A stretch of DNA of 64,000 bases, from NCBI GenBank assembly GCA_026874595.1, contig CM049309.1, positions 37,961,079 to 38,025,078 on the forward strand, written 5' to 3'. Source of the DNA: Sipunculus nudus (lineage: Eukaryota > Annelida > Sipuncula > Golfingiida > Sipunculidae). The notes below the pieces were generated by a model. The model was not told the origin of the DNA. It did no database searches and was given only the letters and a program-made list of their open reading frames with translations. Below, one piece after another: positions 55,701 through 64,000 of this stretch (positions are counted from its first letter, which is position 1; every line of letters begins with the position of its first letter). A program made the position numbers and the translations under genes.

Positions 55701-57618
55701 TCTTTACCCTATCCTTTTATGTCAATATGTTACTGATATGTTTTGTTTCTGAAAGCTGTGTTGTTTACCAGTTAAAGTTTTATAATAAATATAAATAATT
55801 GCTTTTCCATAAATACGCCTTTCTGTGAATCAGAATTATGTTTATGGATACACATAGTTAGAAATAAGCAGGTCTGTAACAAACTATATAAGCTTAGAGG
55901 CTCTCTTAAAATACATCATTTCTATAAAATCACTAGTGAACAAGATATTAATTTGGGGTATAAGGTCCTGGTGTATGTTACAATAACAGTACTTTAAACT
56001 CCAGCAGGCTTAACTACTATCCCAACACGTATGACGTTAAAATGCTAATTACAGTAGTACCCCTGTGGCGGATCCGGGATTTGTTATTAAGAGGAAGGGT
56101 CCAAGACTGCAGGACTTATGCAAAAACTAAGACAGGTCCCCTGGTGAGCAAGAAAAGAGCGGATAGGCTCTAGGCCGCAAAAATTCGTCTGAAACCCTTG
56201 AAAAAAGATTATGGAGGCTGTAAAAAAGGGGGGAGATCCGCTTCTGTGCCCACTGATGCACTCTTGTTAAAGTCTGAATGACTTGATTTACGTCATTGCG
56301 AGATGTCTCTGGTCTAAATCTTTTTTCTCTTGTTAGCCAGTCCTGACTCGGCCAGTTATCCAATAAAGTGTACAATGATAAGATACAATATCTGTAGAAT
56401 GAGCATTTATTATATTTTTTCAGAGCCAAAAGAACGTGAGGTCTACAAAACGCTGGATCCATGGCTTGGTAATATTTAATATACAGAAAAATCTTAATGG
56501 TATAATACTACTTTCTTTTAAATTTAAGAGTTAACCACATAACCCCCATTCTGCAAATAAAGACTTTGTTGTTAAATTCTATTTTAAAAAATATGGTTGA
56601 AATATTTGGAGAAATTTTTAATATTAAATTCATAAATTTTATTTGAAAAGCGCTTTTTGTGGACTTGCTTACAACCCGACCCAGTGAAGCCAAACGTCTT
56701 TGAAAGGGTTTACTTCCGTTTAAAATATATATTTATATTTCAACTGCTTTGAATTTGTTTAAATTCTGCAAGATTTGCAATTATGATATATTTTAAGATT
56801 TCAGATTATGAGATTGTAACATCAAGCAACAGGACTAGCTGTTTTTAAAGCAGCAGGATTGGCAAAATAACCTTTATCTAAAATCATTCACAAACTTGTT
56901 TTCAATAAATAAAAGACTCCATAAATTTTTCATCATTTAAAACTTAGTACATATTTTTTAACTTAAGGTATACATATTTTTTTAAATTTCCATTAATTTA
57001 GCTATATTTTAATTTGTTTAAGTTTACAATTTTTAGCATCCATTAACAGTGATCCACTTTTTAATTGACTAATATAAAACTACATGTCAATATAAACATT
57101 TTTGTTTTCCTTAACTGTGTGTTTTTCTTGATGAAGAAAATTTTAATATTTTTAATGAATCTAAAATAAACATTTTAGTTTTAAGGTTAATAGAGACCTC
57201 ATAGAGAAAAAGCAACAACAACTTTTGAGATATTGTCAGGTAGTTGAGAATTAACCCGCTAAAACATGGCTTGCTGATACTGGATGCTTAGTGTACTGTT
57301 TAAAAAAAAATTAAAAATCAAATATTATAGGCAAATATTAAATATTTAGAAATTTTTTTTGTAGGTGACGGTTTACTTTTGAGTAAAGGGAAAAAGTGGA
57401 TGCGCAACAGACGGCTCTTAACCCCGGCTTTCCACTTTCAGATTCTGAAACCATACGTCAAAATTTTCAGCGATTCTACTCATATTATGATGGTCAGTTA
57501 CTGTTCAAACAAATTGACGAGCGAAAGTTGACACATTTTGAAGTAATTTTGTATTGCTTATATATAGCCATCAACGAGTGCCGTAATTGAACATGTGATA
57601 AGCATGGATAATACACAA

Positions 57619-57663
<45 letters not shown>

Positions 57664-60600
57664 TATATGGTGCATGTTTGATGGTGGAGTAAGTTGCACA
57701 TTCCTGAAAACACAGCTTATAAAAGCTAATATTATCCTATTGGTTCGAGAATTATTTCACAGTTTGTTTTCATGAGATAGTTTGTGTGAAAATGTAGTTT
57801 TTGTCGATTTTGTATTTAAATAGAATAAATGGAGAGAACTATTGAAGGACGGACCTCAACGCATGGAAATGTTCGACGAACTCAGTCTGATGATTTTGGA
57901 CAGCCTGCTCAAGTGTGCTTTTGGTTGCAAAGAGACGATTCAGCTGGAGGGGTATGTTATTAAATACAGTATCACAGAATAACCATTTGACATATCTGCT
58001 GCTGCTATGTGTTTGTACAGTAAAACCGCGCCTAACAACCTCCTCGGATTAGCGACAACCTCAAAACAAAGACAACGTCTCCGATTATTTTTCGCTCTTT
58101 ATATAAGATAAAGACCTGGCATAGAAGACCACTTCGCAAATGCGACCACTTTATCAAAGTCCGTTCTGTATATACCAGCCACATGATCAGTACTAGTAGC
58201 CATTTTTTTGGAACTTATAGAACTGTCCCTGAGATATTTGGTAACAGACAGTACATTGTATCTCTATACCATCAACAATATCTTCAAATATTGTCAGCAG
58301 CTGCAACTCATTTCATAGAACCCATCCCATGTTGGTCTTGGTCTGATTATAAATGTTTCATGCTCTATATAGCCTTATAGGTATTGATGAAGCAAGCTAT
58401 TTCAGTGTTATGATGCAATGCAAAATATTTTTCATCATCTTTAAAGTCTTTGCACTTAGATTTACTGCTCAAAATAACAATATGTCCCAAAACATGCCGA
58501 AAACAGATCACTGGGAGCTATTTATTGTGAAACGGGTACAAAGTTGAATGGTTTCATTTATTAAGTGGATAATTTTCCTTGACGAGGTGTGAAACTTCTC
58601 TTTTGAGATCAATCAAACATTCCTTGGCTTTCCTTGTCTTTTCAGTCTCGATTTCTTGATCTTTTCGGTTTGCTGTTTTACGACATATCTTTATATTTCA
58701 TTCTGAGGATGGTCCTTCTTACTGATGTATCTAAGTGGTTGAAAATTGTCCTTGGTTTTCGCCCTAGTGGTAAACAGTATCTTTGGAAAGTTTTGATGAA
58801 GTAGTTGATGTACACGCATCCAGGTAAAGAGAATGATCACTTAAATGCATTAAACGGAATGACCGTTTAAAGAGTGATGATGAAACGGAATGAGTGAACA
58901 TGTACCTAAAAGGTAATTGCTGAGCGGCGTGAGTCCACGACTGAGAGCAGACCTCCAACTAATGAATCATCATACATCATTCATTTGCATAGACTGCATG
59001 TTATGTCCAGCTACTACTACTTTCACGTTCATTTACATATAAATTTTAGGAAAAAGAACCAATACATCAACTCGGTTTATTCCGCCGGTGAGCTGATCAT
59101 GACGAGACTGGCGAACCCTCTCGTTTATTCAGACTTCGTCTACTCCCTGACAAAAAACGGCTCCCGCTTCCGTGAAGCCTGCAGAGTTATTCATCAATAC
59201 TCTGAGAGCATAATCAAAAGCAGAAAGAAAGCAAAACAGGTAATACCTTAATAGTCCAAGACAAAAACAGGTAACACACAAATAAATCAAAACTGAATGA
59301 AATTGAATCAGGTAACAAAAAGAAGGCCAAACATTTAACACAAATAGTCTAAAACAGAATGACAGCAAAACAGGTAACGCAGAAATTGCCAAAAACAGAG
59401 AGAAAGCCAAACAGGTAACAAATAGTCTTAAACAGAATGACAGCGAAACAGGTAACGTACAAGTTGCCAAAAACAGAAAGAAAGCCAAACAGGTAACGCA
59501 TAAATAGCCCAAAAACAGAAAGAAAGCCTGACAGGTAACACATAAATAGTCCAAGACACAAAGACAAGCAAACAGGTAACACACAAATAGTCCAAAGCAT
59601 AAAGAAAACCAAACAGGTAACACACAAATAGACCAAAGCAGATACACATACACACAGGTCAAACAGGTTACACCCCCAGAACTTAGATAAGACAAAACAG
59701 GCAAAACACACAGACACCCATGATTCGAAACAGATAAGAGTCTGGTAACACATTGATATATACTCTCCGAAACAGAAAGGTCAAATATGCATATAACCAA
59801 AACTGCGAAACAAAGAGGTCAAAAGTCAAACAGCTACATCACACGGGTATATTACACACAGAATCCAAAACAGAAAAAAGTATGACATGTTCATCACACA
59901 TATTCAGCAATACGTGGGTATATCACAAACAAGAGTCCGATACAGAAAGAAGGTCAAACATGTAACACACACAGACACACACAATCAGTCACAGAAAGAG
60001 TTTCAAACAGGCAGACACACCGACATAACATCCACATTTATTTCATATATTGGCTCCATTCTTTGGATTTCTTCCCCTTGCCATATCTCTAGCTATATTA
60101 CATTACCTGCCTCAGTTTATAATTATGTGAAACATTCTGTATTCTAGACTGAGAATATATGCAAAGTTACATAAGTTTGTTCCTTTAAGCATCAGGATGT
60201 AGGGATCTGGGAAGAAAACATGTATTCTGCCTCACCACCCGTGATCTTTGATTTATTTTAGAATAAAGATGAAACCCATCAAAAGAAATATCTGGACTTC
60301 CTTGATATACTCCTGGAAGCCAAGGTAGGTGTAGGGCATAGTTTCACTTATGTTACCAAAACATGGTATTACAAGGGCCCTGTTTTTTTACATTCTAGAT
60401 CAAGAGTAAACGTAAATGTGATAATTTCTGTTCTTTGAGGGGCACAGATCTTGCTATAAAGCAATTGAAGAACATAGGACAATCTTCAACGTAACTCCCT
60501 CCACAGAGTATCAGTATCGTGTTTTCGATGAGAAATAACGAAAAGACATATGGAGACACGTTTCAGGTATATGTCAAAATTTTGATTTCACATAAAAAAT

Positions 60601-63183
60601 CCTACAGTTTTAAAATTATTTAAAAGAATTCTCTTTCCTCTAACGTTCTTGAGTGTTTCTTAGAATATACTTTAAATAAATAACAAATAAATATGTTTAT
60701 TCAGGACAATGACGGCAGCGGGCTGACTGACACAGAAATTCAACATGAAGTGGATACGTTTATGTTTGCAGGGCACGACACAACAGCGAGTGGTAAAACA
60801 TTATGTTTACCCTACATGACCTGGTGACACTGACATCTCTTGTTGTCGTTCAGTCTTTCTCATGAATAACGTGCATTGAGAAACCTCGTTTCAAACAAAG
60901 TAGCATTAATAACCCTTGACTGGGTACCTAAATTAATTACCTCTTAGCCAGACTGTACTCAGTCGTTCCACATCTGTTGATAAAAAAGATTGTTGGCGAC
61001 AAATTAAAAAAAAACATATAAATACATGAACTTAAACGTAATGAGCACAATAGGCCGTATATAATTATAGCAGGCAGTACGAATATTTTATATTATATAT
61101 ATCAAAATGACTAGTCGTATCCAGTTGACCCCATATCTGTCAACCCACAGTACTTGTATGGTAAATGATAACACCAATGTGAATTTCGGCTCCCTTTCTG
61201 AATTTAGCGTTGTCATGGTTTCTGTATAACATGGCCCGTCACTCCGAGTACCAGAAGAAATGTGTCGAAGAAATTGAAAGAGTCCTTGAAGACCGGGATG
61301 AAGTCACGTGGTACGTTCCCGTACTCCTGACAAGGACTTTTATGGACTCGCTACTTACCATATTTATAGTATACATTATAATGCAATCTCTATTGAATTT
61401 AAGGAATATATATAATTTTTGTATCATTTTGCCATCCTGCTTCAAAATGTATATACTAAATGATTAGACGGCAATTTGTATTTGAAACCACAAAAAAAGA
61501 TGCATGCATTCATGGCGTCCCTTTTCTGTAACTGTCAAATTGAAGATTACAATAATGATCCAACAATGATTACAAAATGAATGTTATTTTTATTTGCTGT
61601 GTCATATGCTAACACTCAAAAGTAAAATCCATCAATTTGGCTTATAACGTATTAACAGTCTAAAAACCCTGTATGTATTCAATTTGAATCAAATTTCTCA
61701 AAGTGTTATTGATTTTCCTGGCATAATACATGTAGATGTTTCGACTACAGGGACGATCTACCAAACTTTGAATACCTGACGATGTGTCTCAAAGAAAGCA
61801 TGAGATCACATACAACCGTTCCGATTATTGCAAGAAGAACCACCATGCCCTTGACGTTACCGAACGGAGTAATTCTACCAGAAGGTGATAGATTTTATAT
61901 CTTATTTCTAACAAAAAGGACCATCCGGGTTTTAAATTCAAATTTGGAAAATGGAAGGATTTTTTTAGCTGGGTATATTAATAAAACTATCAGCTAATTC
62001 GAACTCAAAAGCTTGATGATCGATTCACTTTTTTGACGTTCTCGTGACATATTTCCATTTTACAGCGGTATAATATTATTCTAATTTGTAATTTATTCAT
62101 CTATTATGAAGAAACGAAAGCTATTGATGATAAGATTGTATCATATGTATGACTTCTGTAAAAGCTTTGAAAAAAAACGGGCACTACATACTTCATAACC
62201 CAGGTTATACTCGACGTAACGTTGATTTTTTAAATGAAAACTGTCACATGTTTATCTTAAATCAAAAGCCATCCTAGTCACGTAGTTTGTAATGGAAAGG
62301 TAATGTATTATTTCCACATCGGAGACTTTTTATTGATTATGTTCAGTGGCGTCAATTATTTTCAGGGGTGGGGGGATGATTCGGAGGATAATCTTGTAGG
62401 AAGGATATATGGCAGGGAGTATGATCACATTCATCATCCCTCTTGCATAATACGCTCGTCGTGTATCTGATGTCCTCTGACCTCTTTAAGTAGGCGGAAA
62501 TGATGAGGCGGTAATTCAGATGAGGAATTCTATCGATAAACATGTATAATGAATTTCATGAAAATCCATAGGATTTTTGGTAAGTCTCCAACGTGCGGTC
62601 ACCTCGGACCTCATTAAATATGCACGGATTTTTTTTGGAAATCGAACTTAGGCGAGATCTTTTATGGATTAACTTTTTTTATGAGTTTTATCAAAATCCA
62701 TCATATTCTTCATAAGTTTTTGGCGGCGACACCACAAAGTAGCCTAGTAACCCGTGACCTTAATAAATATTTTGGATTTTGCCCATGATCGAACTCGAGC
62801 GAGATAATCGGTTGGCAAGTAGTAATAGTGAGTTTCCTGAAAATCCATCAAAGCCACGGTAAGTTATCGCGGCGACAATAACAGTTAACAGACGGACGGA
62901 CGGACGGACGGACAGTGTTATATCATAATACTCTAATACTCCCACCATGTGACCGGCGTATAAAAGTCTTGGGGATATATACCACCAGCCCCCCCCCCCC
63001 CCCTTGTATTAACGCCCCTGATTCTGTTTTTGAAGATACATGGATATTTATGAATATCATCTCCCTGCACCACAATGCCGACGTCTGGGAGGATCCTGAG
63101 AAGTACGATCCCCTCAGGTTCACCACAGAAAATTCTACAGGCCGTTCTCCTCATGCGTATGTGCCTTTTGCCTCCGGACCGCG
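52544..63183 (+). CDS. Cytochrome P450 family 4 (CYP4F-like), 3' end beyond window
   Basis: Model: join 52544-52723, 53950-54094, 56424-56468, 57365-57492, 57824-57951, 59050-59239, 60262-60324, 60705-60792, 61208-61310, 61751-61884, 63036-63183 (1352 nt, about 450 aa; all junctions in phase). The family are heme monooxygenases of the ER membrane, typically omega-hydroxylating fatty acids and eicosanoids. Visible: N-terminal anchor, Pro-rich [12 protein letters not shown] hinge, [20 protein letters not shown] helix-C region, I-helix [16 protein letters not shown]-helix KESMR (ExxR), [16 protein letters not shown] and the VPFASGPR lead-in to the heme loop. The exon with FxxGxRxCxG is not in the window. 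The phase-2 donor at 63184 shows the gene continues. Substrate cannot be read from sequence. Confidence 0.92.
52724..53949. other. CYP4 intron 1
   Basis: No conserved coding signal. A minus-strand open frame spanning 52447-52950 is treated as a shadow of exon 1 and its flank. Confidence 0.55.
53950..54094 (+). CDS. CYP4 exon 2
   Basis: Acceptor [57 protein letters not shown]: beta-1 sheet region of CYP4. Phase-1 donor GTGAGG. Its last ~30 bases reappear many times in the intron that follows. Confidence 0.85.
54066..55350 (+). repeat. Minisatellite built on the exon 2 splice-donor boundary
   Basis: About twelve ~70-bp units. The consensus runs from exon sequence (GACTGTCTTAACTACAAACG) across the donor (GTGAGG) into intron sequence (CACACAAATAATCATGTTGA then TATTCATTAGACTA). 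The first unit is the real exon end (54066-54094). Donors in later units vary: GTGAG (54895, 55095, 55227), GCGAGG (54757, 55028, 55299), GTTCA, GTTAA, ACGAGG. The array is interrupted by a duplicated block at 54196-54660. Confidence 0.85.
54196..54660. repeat. Duplicated ~150-bp block inside CYP4 intron 2
   Basis: ACATTTTGCAGAGGGAAAAT, CATATCGGT, AACAAGCTGC, GAGACAGGTCAGTC and TTTATATGCAC at 54196-54330 are matched in order at 54502-54650 (GCATTTTGCTCCGGGGAAAT, AACAAGCTTCACG, GAGACAGTTCAGTC, TTTATATGCAC). Confidence 0.75.
55380..56062. other. CYP4 intron 2, 3' part
   Basis: AT-rich, nothing recognised. Confidence 0.5.
56063..56250 (+). mobile_element. Short dispersed repeat, family M, copy 3
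   Basis: CTGTGGCGGATCCGGGATTT start, AAGGGTCCAAGACTGCAGGA, TCGTCTGAAACCCTTGAAAA and TAAAAAAGGGGGGAGATCCGC end, matching the copies in the lectin gene introns. Ends look like short inverted GCGGATC. Confidence 0.7.
56424..56468 (+). CDS. CYP4 exon 3 (45-nt microexon)
   Basis: Acceptor TTTTTTCAG; encodes [16 protein letters not shown] with split codons at both ends, the short B-C loop exon of CYP4 genes. Phase 1-1; donor GTAATA. Confidence 0.87.
56469..57364. other. CYP4 intron 3
   Basis: Very AT-rich, no repeat identified beyond homopolymer runs. Confidence 0.55.
57365..57492 (+). CDS. CYP4 exon 4: helix C
   Basis: [20 protein letters not shown] then [15 protein letters not shown]. WxxxR contacts a heme propionate in the family and is present (WMRNR). 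Phase-0 donor GTCAGT. Confidence 0.92.
57620..57659. repeat. (TA)n microsatellite
   Basis: TA run in CYP4 intron 4. Confidence 0.94.
57824..57951 (+). CDS. CYP4 exon 5
   Basis: [40 protein letters not shown]: helices D-E, with the CAFG motif usual in CYP4. Phase-2 donor GTATGT at 57952; exon 6 supplies the third base of Gly. Confidence 0.9.
57952..59049. other. CYP4 intron 5
   Basis: A stretch near 58018-58080 (ACAGTAAAACCGCGCCTAAC and following) looks like one end of a DNA transposon, but no matching second end was found. Confidence 0.4.
59050..59239 (+). CDS. CYP4 exon 6
   Basis: [60 protein letters not shown]: helices F-G to H. Phase-0 donor GTAATA. The final 20 nt plus donor seed the minisatellite in intron 6. 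Confidence 0.9.
59218..59720 (+). repeat. Minisatellite built on the exon 6 splice-donor boundary
   Basis: About ten units of ~42 bp. Consensus: CAGAAAGAAAGCCAAACAG (exon end) followed by GTAACACACAAATAGTCCAA (intron start). The first unit is the genuine exon-intron border at 59239/59240. GTAAC or GTAAT follows ACAG at nearly every unit, so about nine extra strong donor-like sites lie within 450 bp downstream of the real one. Degenerate continuation reaches about 60020. Confidence 0.88.
60262..60324 (+). CDS. CYP4 exon 7
   Basis: [21 protein letters not shown] in 21 codons; the [10 protein letters not shown] segment is a CYP4 hallmark before the I helix. Phase 0-0, donor GTAGGT. Confidence 0.9.
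60705..60792 (+). CDS. CYP4 exon 8: I helix
   Basis: [20 protein letters not shown] then [10 protein letters not shown], the oxygen-activating AGxDTT motif. FMFAG has Ala where many CYP4F proteins have Glu (the residue that can bind heme covalently). Phase-1 donor GTAAAA. Confidence 0.92.
61208..61310 (+). CDS. CYP4 exon 9: helix J
   Basis: [20 protein letters not shown] then [15 protein letters not shown]. Phase-2 donor GTACGT at 61311. Confidence 0.9.
61751..61884 (+). CDS. CYP4 exon 10: K helix
   Basis: [20 protein letters not shown] then [20 protein letters not shown]. ExxR is present (ESMR), but the usual RLHPPVP is RSHTTVP. The acceptor CGACTACAG at 61750 is chosen; the upstream AG at 61735 would create an in-frame stop at the junction. 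Confidence 0.88.
61885..63035. other. CYP4 intron 10
   Basis: Contains a (GGAC)n tract at 62894-62913 and a poly-C run at 62991-63003. Short phrases (GAAAATCCAT.., TAAGT.., GGCGACA) recur at about 62560-62880, suggesting an old ~140-bp tandem repeat. Confidence 0.45.
63036..63183 (+). CDS. CYP4 exon 11: PERF region
   Basis: [49 protein letters not shown]. Ends in phase 2 at GTAAGT within the codon before the expected NCIGQ heme loop. No further CYP exon is visible to 64000. Confidence 0.9.
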
Positions 63184-64000
63184 GTAAGTCAGATGGATAA
63201 TTTATGGAAATATTTATAGGGCTACATGATCACAAATAAACATGTTGAATTAACACGAAAAACAGCATCTTTTCTTTGAAATAAATTGCCGTTTACTCAC
63301 ACACAGAACCATCACAAGGCGTTAAACATCTGTATGGTAGGTACTGCGACTGTGTGCTTGGATGGTTTTGCTGGAAACCTTTTCTATATATAGAAAACCG
63401 AACTGATAATATGAACGAATAGGCACAATATTGCTCCAAATTGTTTTCCTTTAATTCCTGTTTTCTGATTCCGCCATTAGATATTGTTTTAAAATATTGC
63501 CATTAAGTAAGTCCCTTACTGACACATTAGCACCCTTCCTCCATAAGTCGTTTCTGCTATAAACGAACCTCCTATGTGACGGCCGGGACTTCTCGTTTCA
63601 GCTGACAAACCTCCAATCTTTCGACAGAGATACGAATCTGTACTGCCTGGGCACTGTTTGGCGGTCCGGACTACTTGTCTAACTATCAAACTTTAGAACC
63701 AACATTTTTTACATTTCAAGGAAACACCTTTTGTTTACATTTCACATGCGTATGCTTACAACATTTTACCTATTCTGTAAAGTCCTTATAACAAAAACAC
63801 CAATGTAGTTTATGTAGTTTGCCTAAGTTGGCCTCTCAGTCTATAAGTGGGGGACCGAACATGATAAAATAACTATTTCTATTTCAAATTAATGCAAAAG
63901 TTTACTTTTGGTATAAATTTAAAGTTTAGGTTCAAACTGACAACTTTAGTCAAAGAGGACAACGATCAGTCCAATAGGTTGCGCTTTGGGCTTTGATAAA
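63184..64000. other. CYP4 intron 11 (start), window end
   Basis: No sequence coding for the heme-binding FxxGxRxCxG motif in any frame; intron continues past the window. Confidence 0.6.

Noticed and set aside
58018-58150. Possible DNA transposon end (ACAGTAAAACCGCGCCTAAC)
   Set aside because: Only one end seen; no inverted partner or target duplication in the intron.
59129-59800. 223-aa minus-strand ORF rich in Leu/Cys/Phe resembling a membrane protein
   Set aside because: It is the antisense reading of the ~42-bp minisatellite plus exon 6 of CYP4; the protein periodicity simply follows the DNA repeat.
61735-61750. Upstream acceptor AG at 61735 for CYP4 exon 10
   Set aside because: Using it makes a TGA at the junction; the AG at 61750 gives the expected W-DDL sequence.
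1-64000. CRISPR arrays, operons, phage or bacterial origin
   Set aside because: Intron-rich genes, SINEs and LTR elements show a eukaryotic genome; tandem repeats seen lack the spacer-repeat form of CRISPR.

Overview
The window is eukaryotic. Coding sequence is split into short exons with GT-AG introns, gene density is low, the DNA is AT-rich, and microsatellites, SINEs, LTR/YR/LINE retroelements and DNA transposons are abundant. Two tRNA-derived SINEs (one with a tail that recalls molluscan SINEs), multi-CTLD secreted lectins and a CYP4 gene fit a lophotrochozoan, most likely a mollusc. That assignment is inference. There are no prokaryotic features.

Region 1 (1-4405) is repeat-rich upstream DNA: a 76-bp-period tandem repeat, a tRNA-derived SINE, a G-rich minisatellite and a 108-bp tandem duplication. 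Region 2 (4406-26919) is one complete 12-exon plus-strand gene that I assembled by matching splice sites and phases. It encodes a signal peptide, three C-type lectin-like domains (CTLDs), four thrombospondin type-1 (TSP1) repeats and a C-terminal PAN/Apple domain, 692 aa in all. Every module is bounded by phase-1 introns and each CTLD is split by a phase-2 intron at the same place. Its introns hold a DIRS/Ngaro-like tyrosine-recombinase retroelement, a candidate LTR, a SINE, a three-copy short repeat family (two copies here), a satellite-like repeat family, AGGTCA-rich repeats and a foldback element.

Region 3 (26920-41550) is intergenic. The 3' end of the lectin gene and its flank are tandemly duplicated (copy A about 26870-36105, copy B about 36225-38650). 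Copy A was later hit by a Ty3/Gypsy-like element (exact 5-bp target duplication) and a hAT-like element (exact 8-bp target duplication), and copy B supplies both empty sites. A minus-strand LINE fragment follows.

Region 4 (41555-52440) is a second tandem segmental duplication. Each copy starts with a conserved block carrying a CACGTG E-box, a CCAAT box and a perfect splice donor, so these are candidate alternative promoters/first exons for the gene downstream. The second copy is opened by a roughly 3.7-kb insertion that contains a 900-bp TIR element.

Region 5 (52544-end) is a CYP4-family cytochrome P450 gene. Eleven exons (about 450 aa) are present; the heme-binding exon lies beyond the window. 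The strangest feature of the window is here: introns 2 and 6 each begin with a minisatellite whose unit contains the end of the preceding exon plus its splice donor, giving tandem arrays of donor-like sites.
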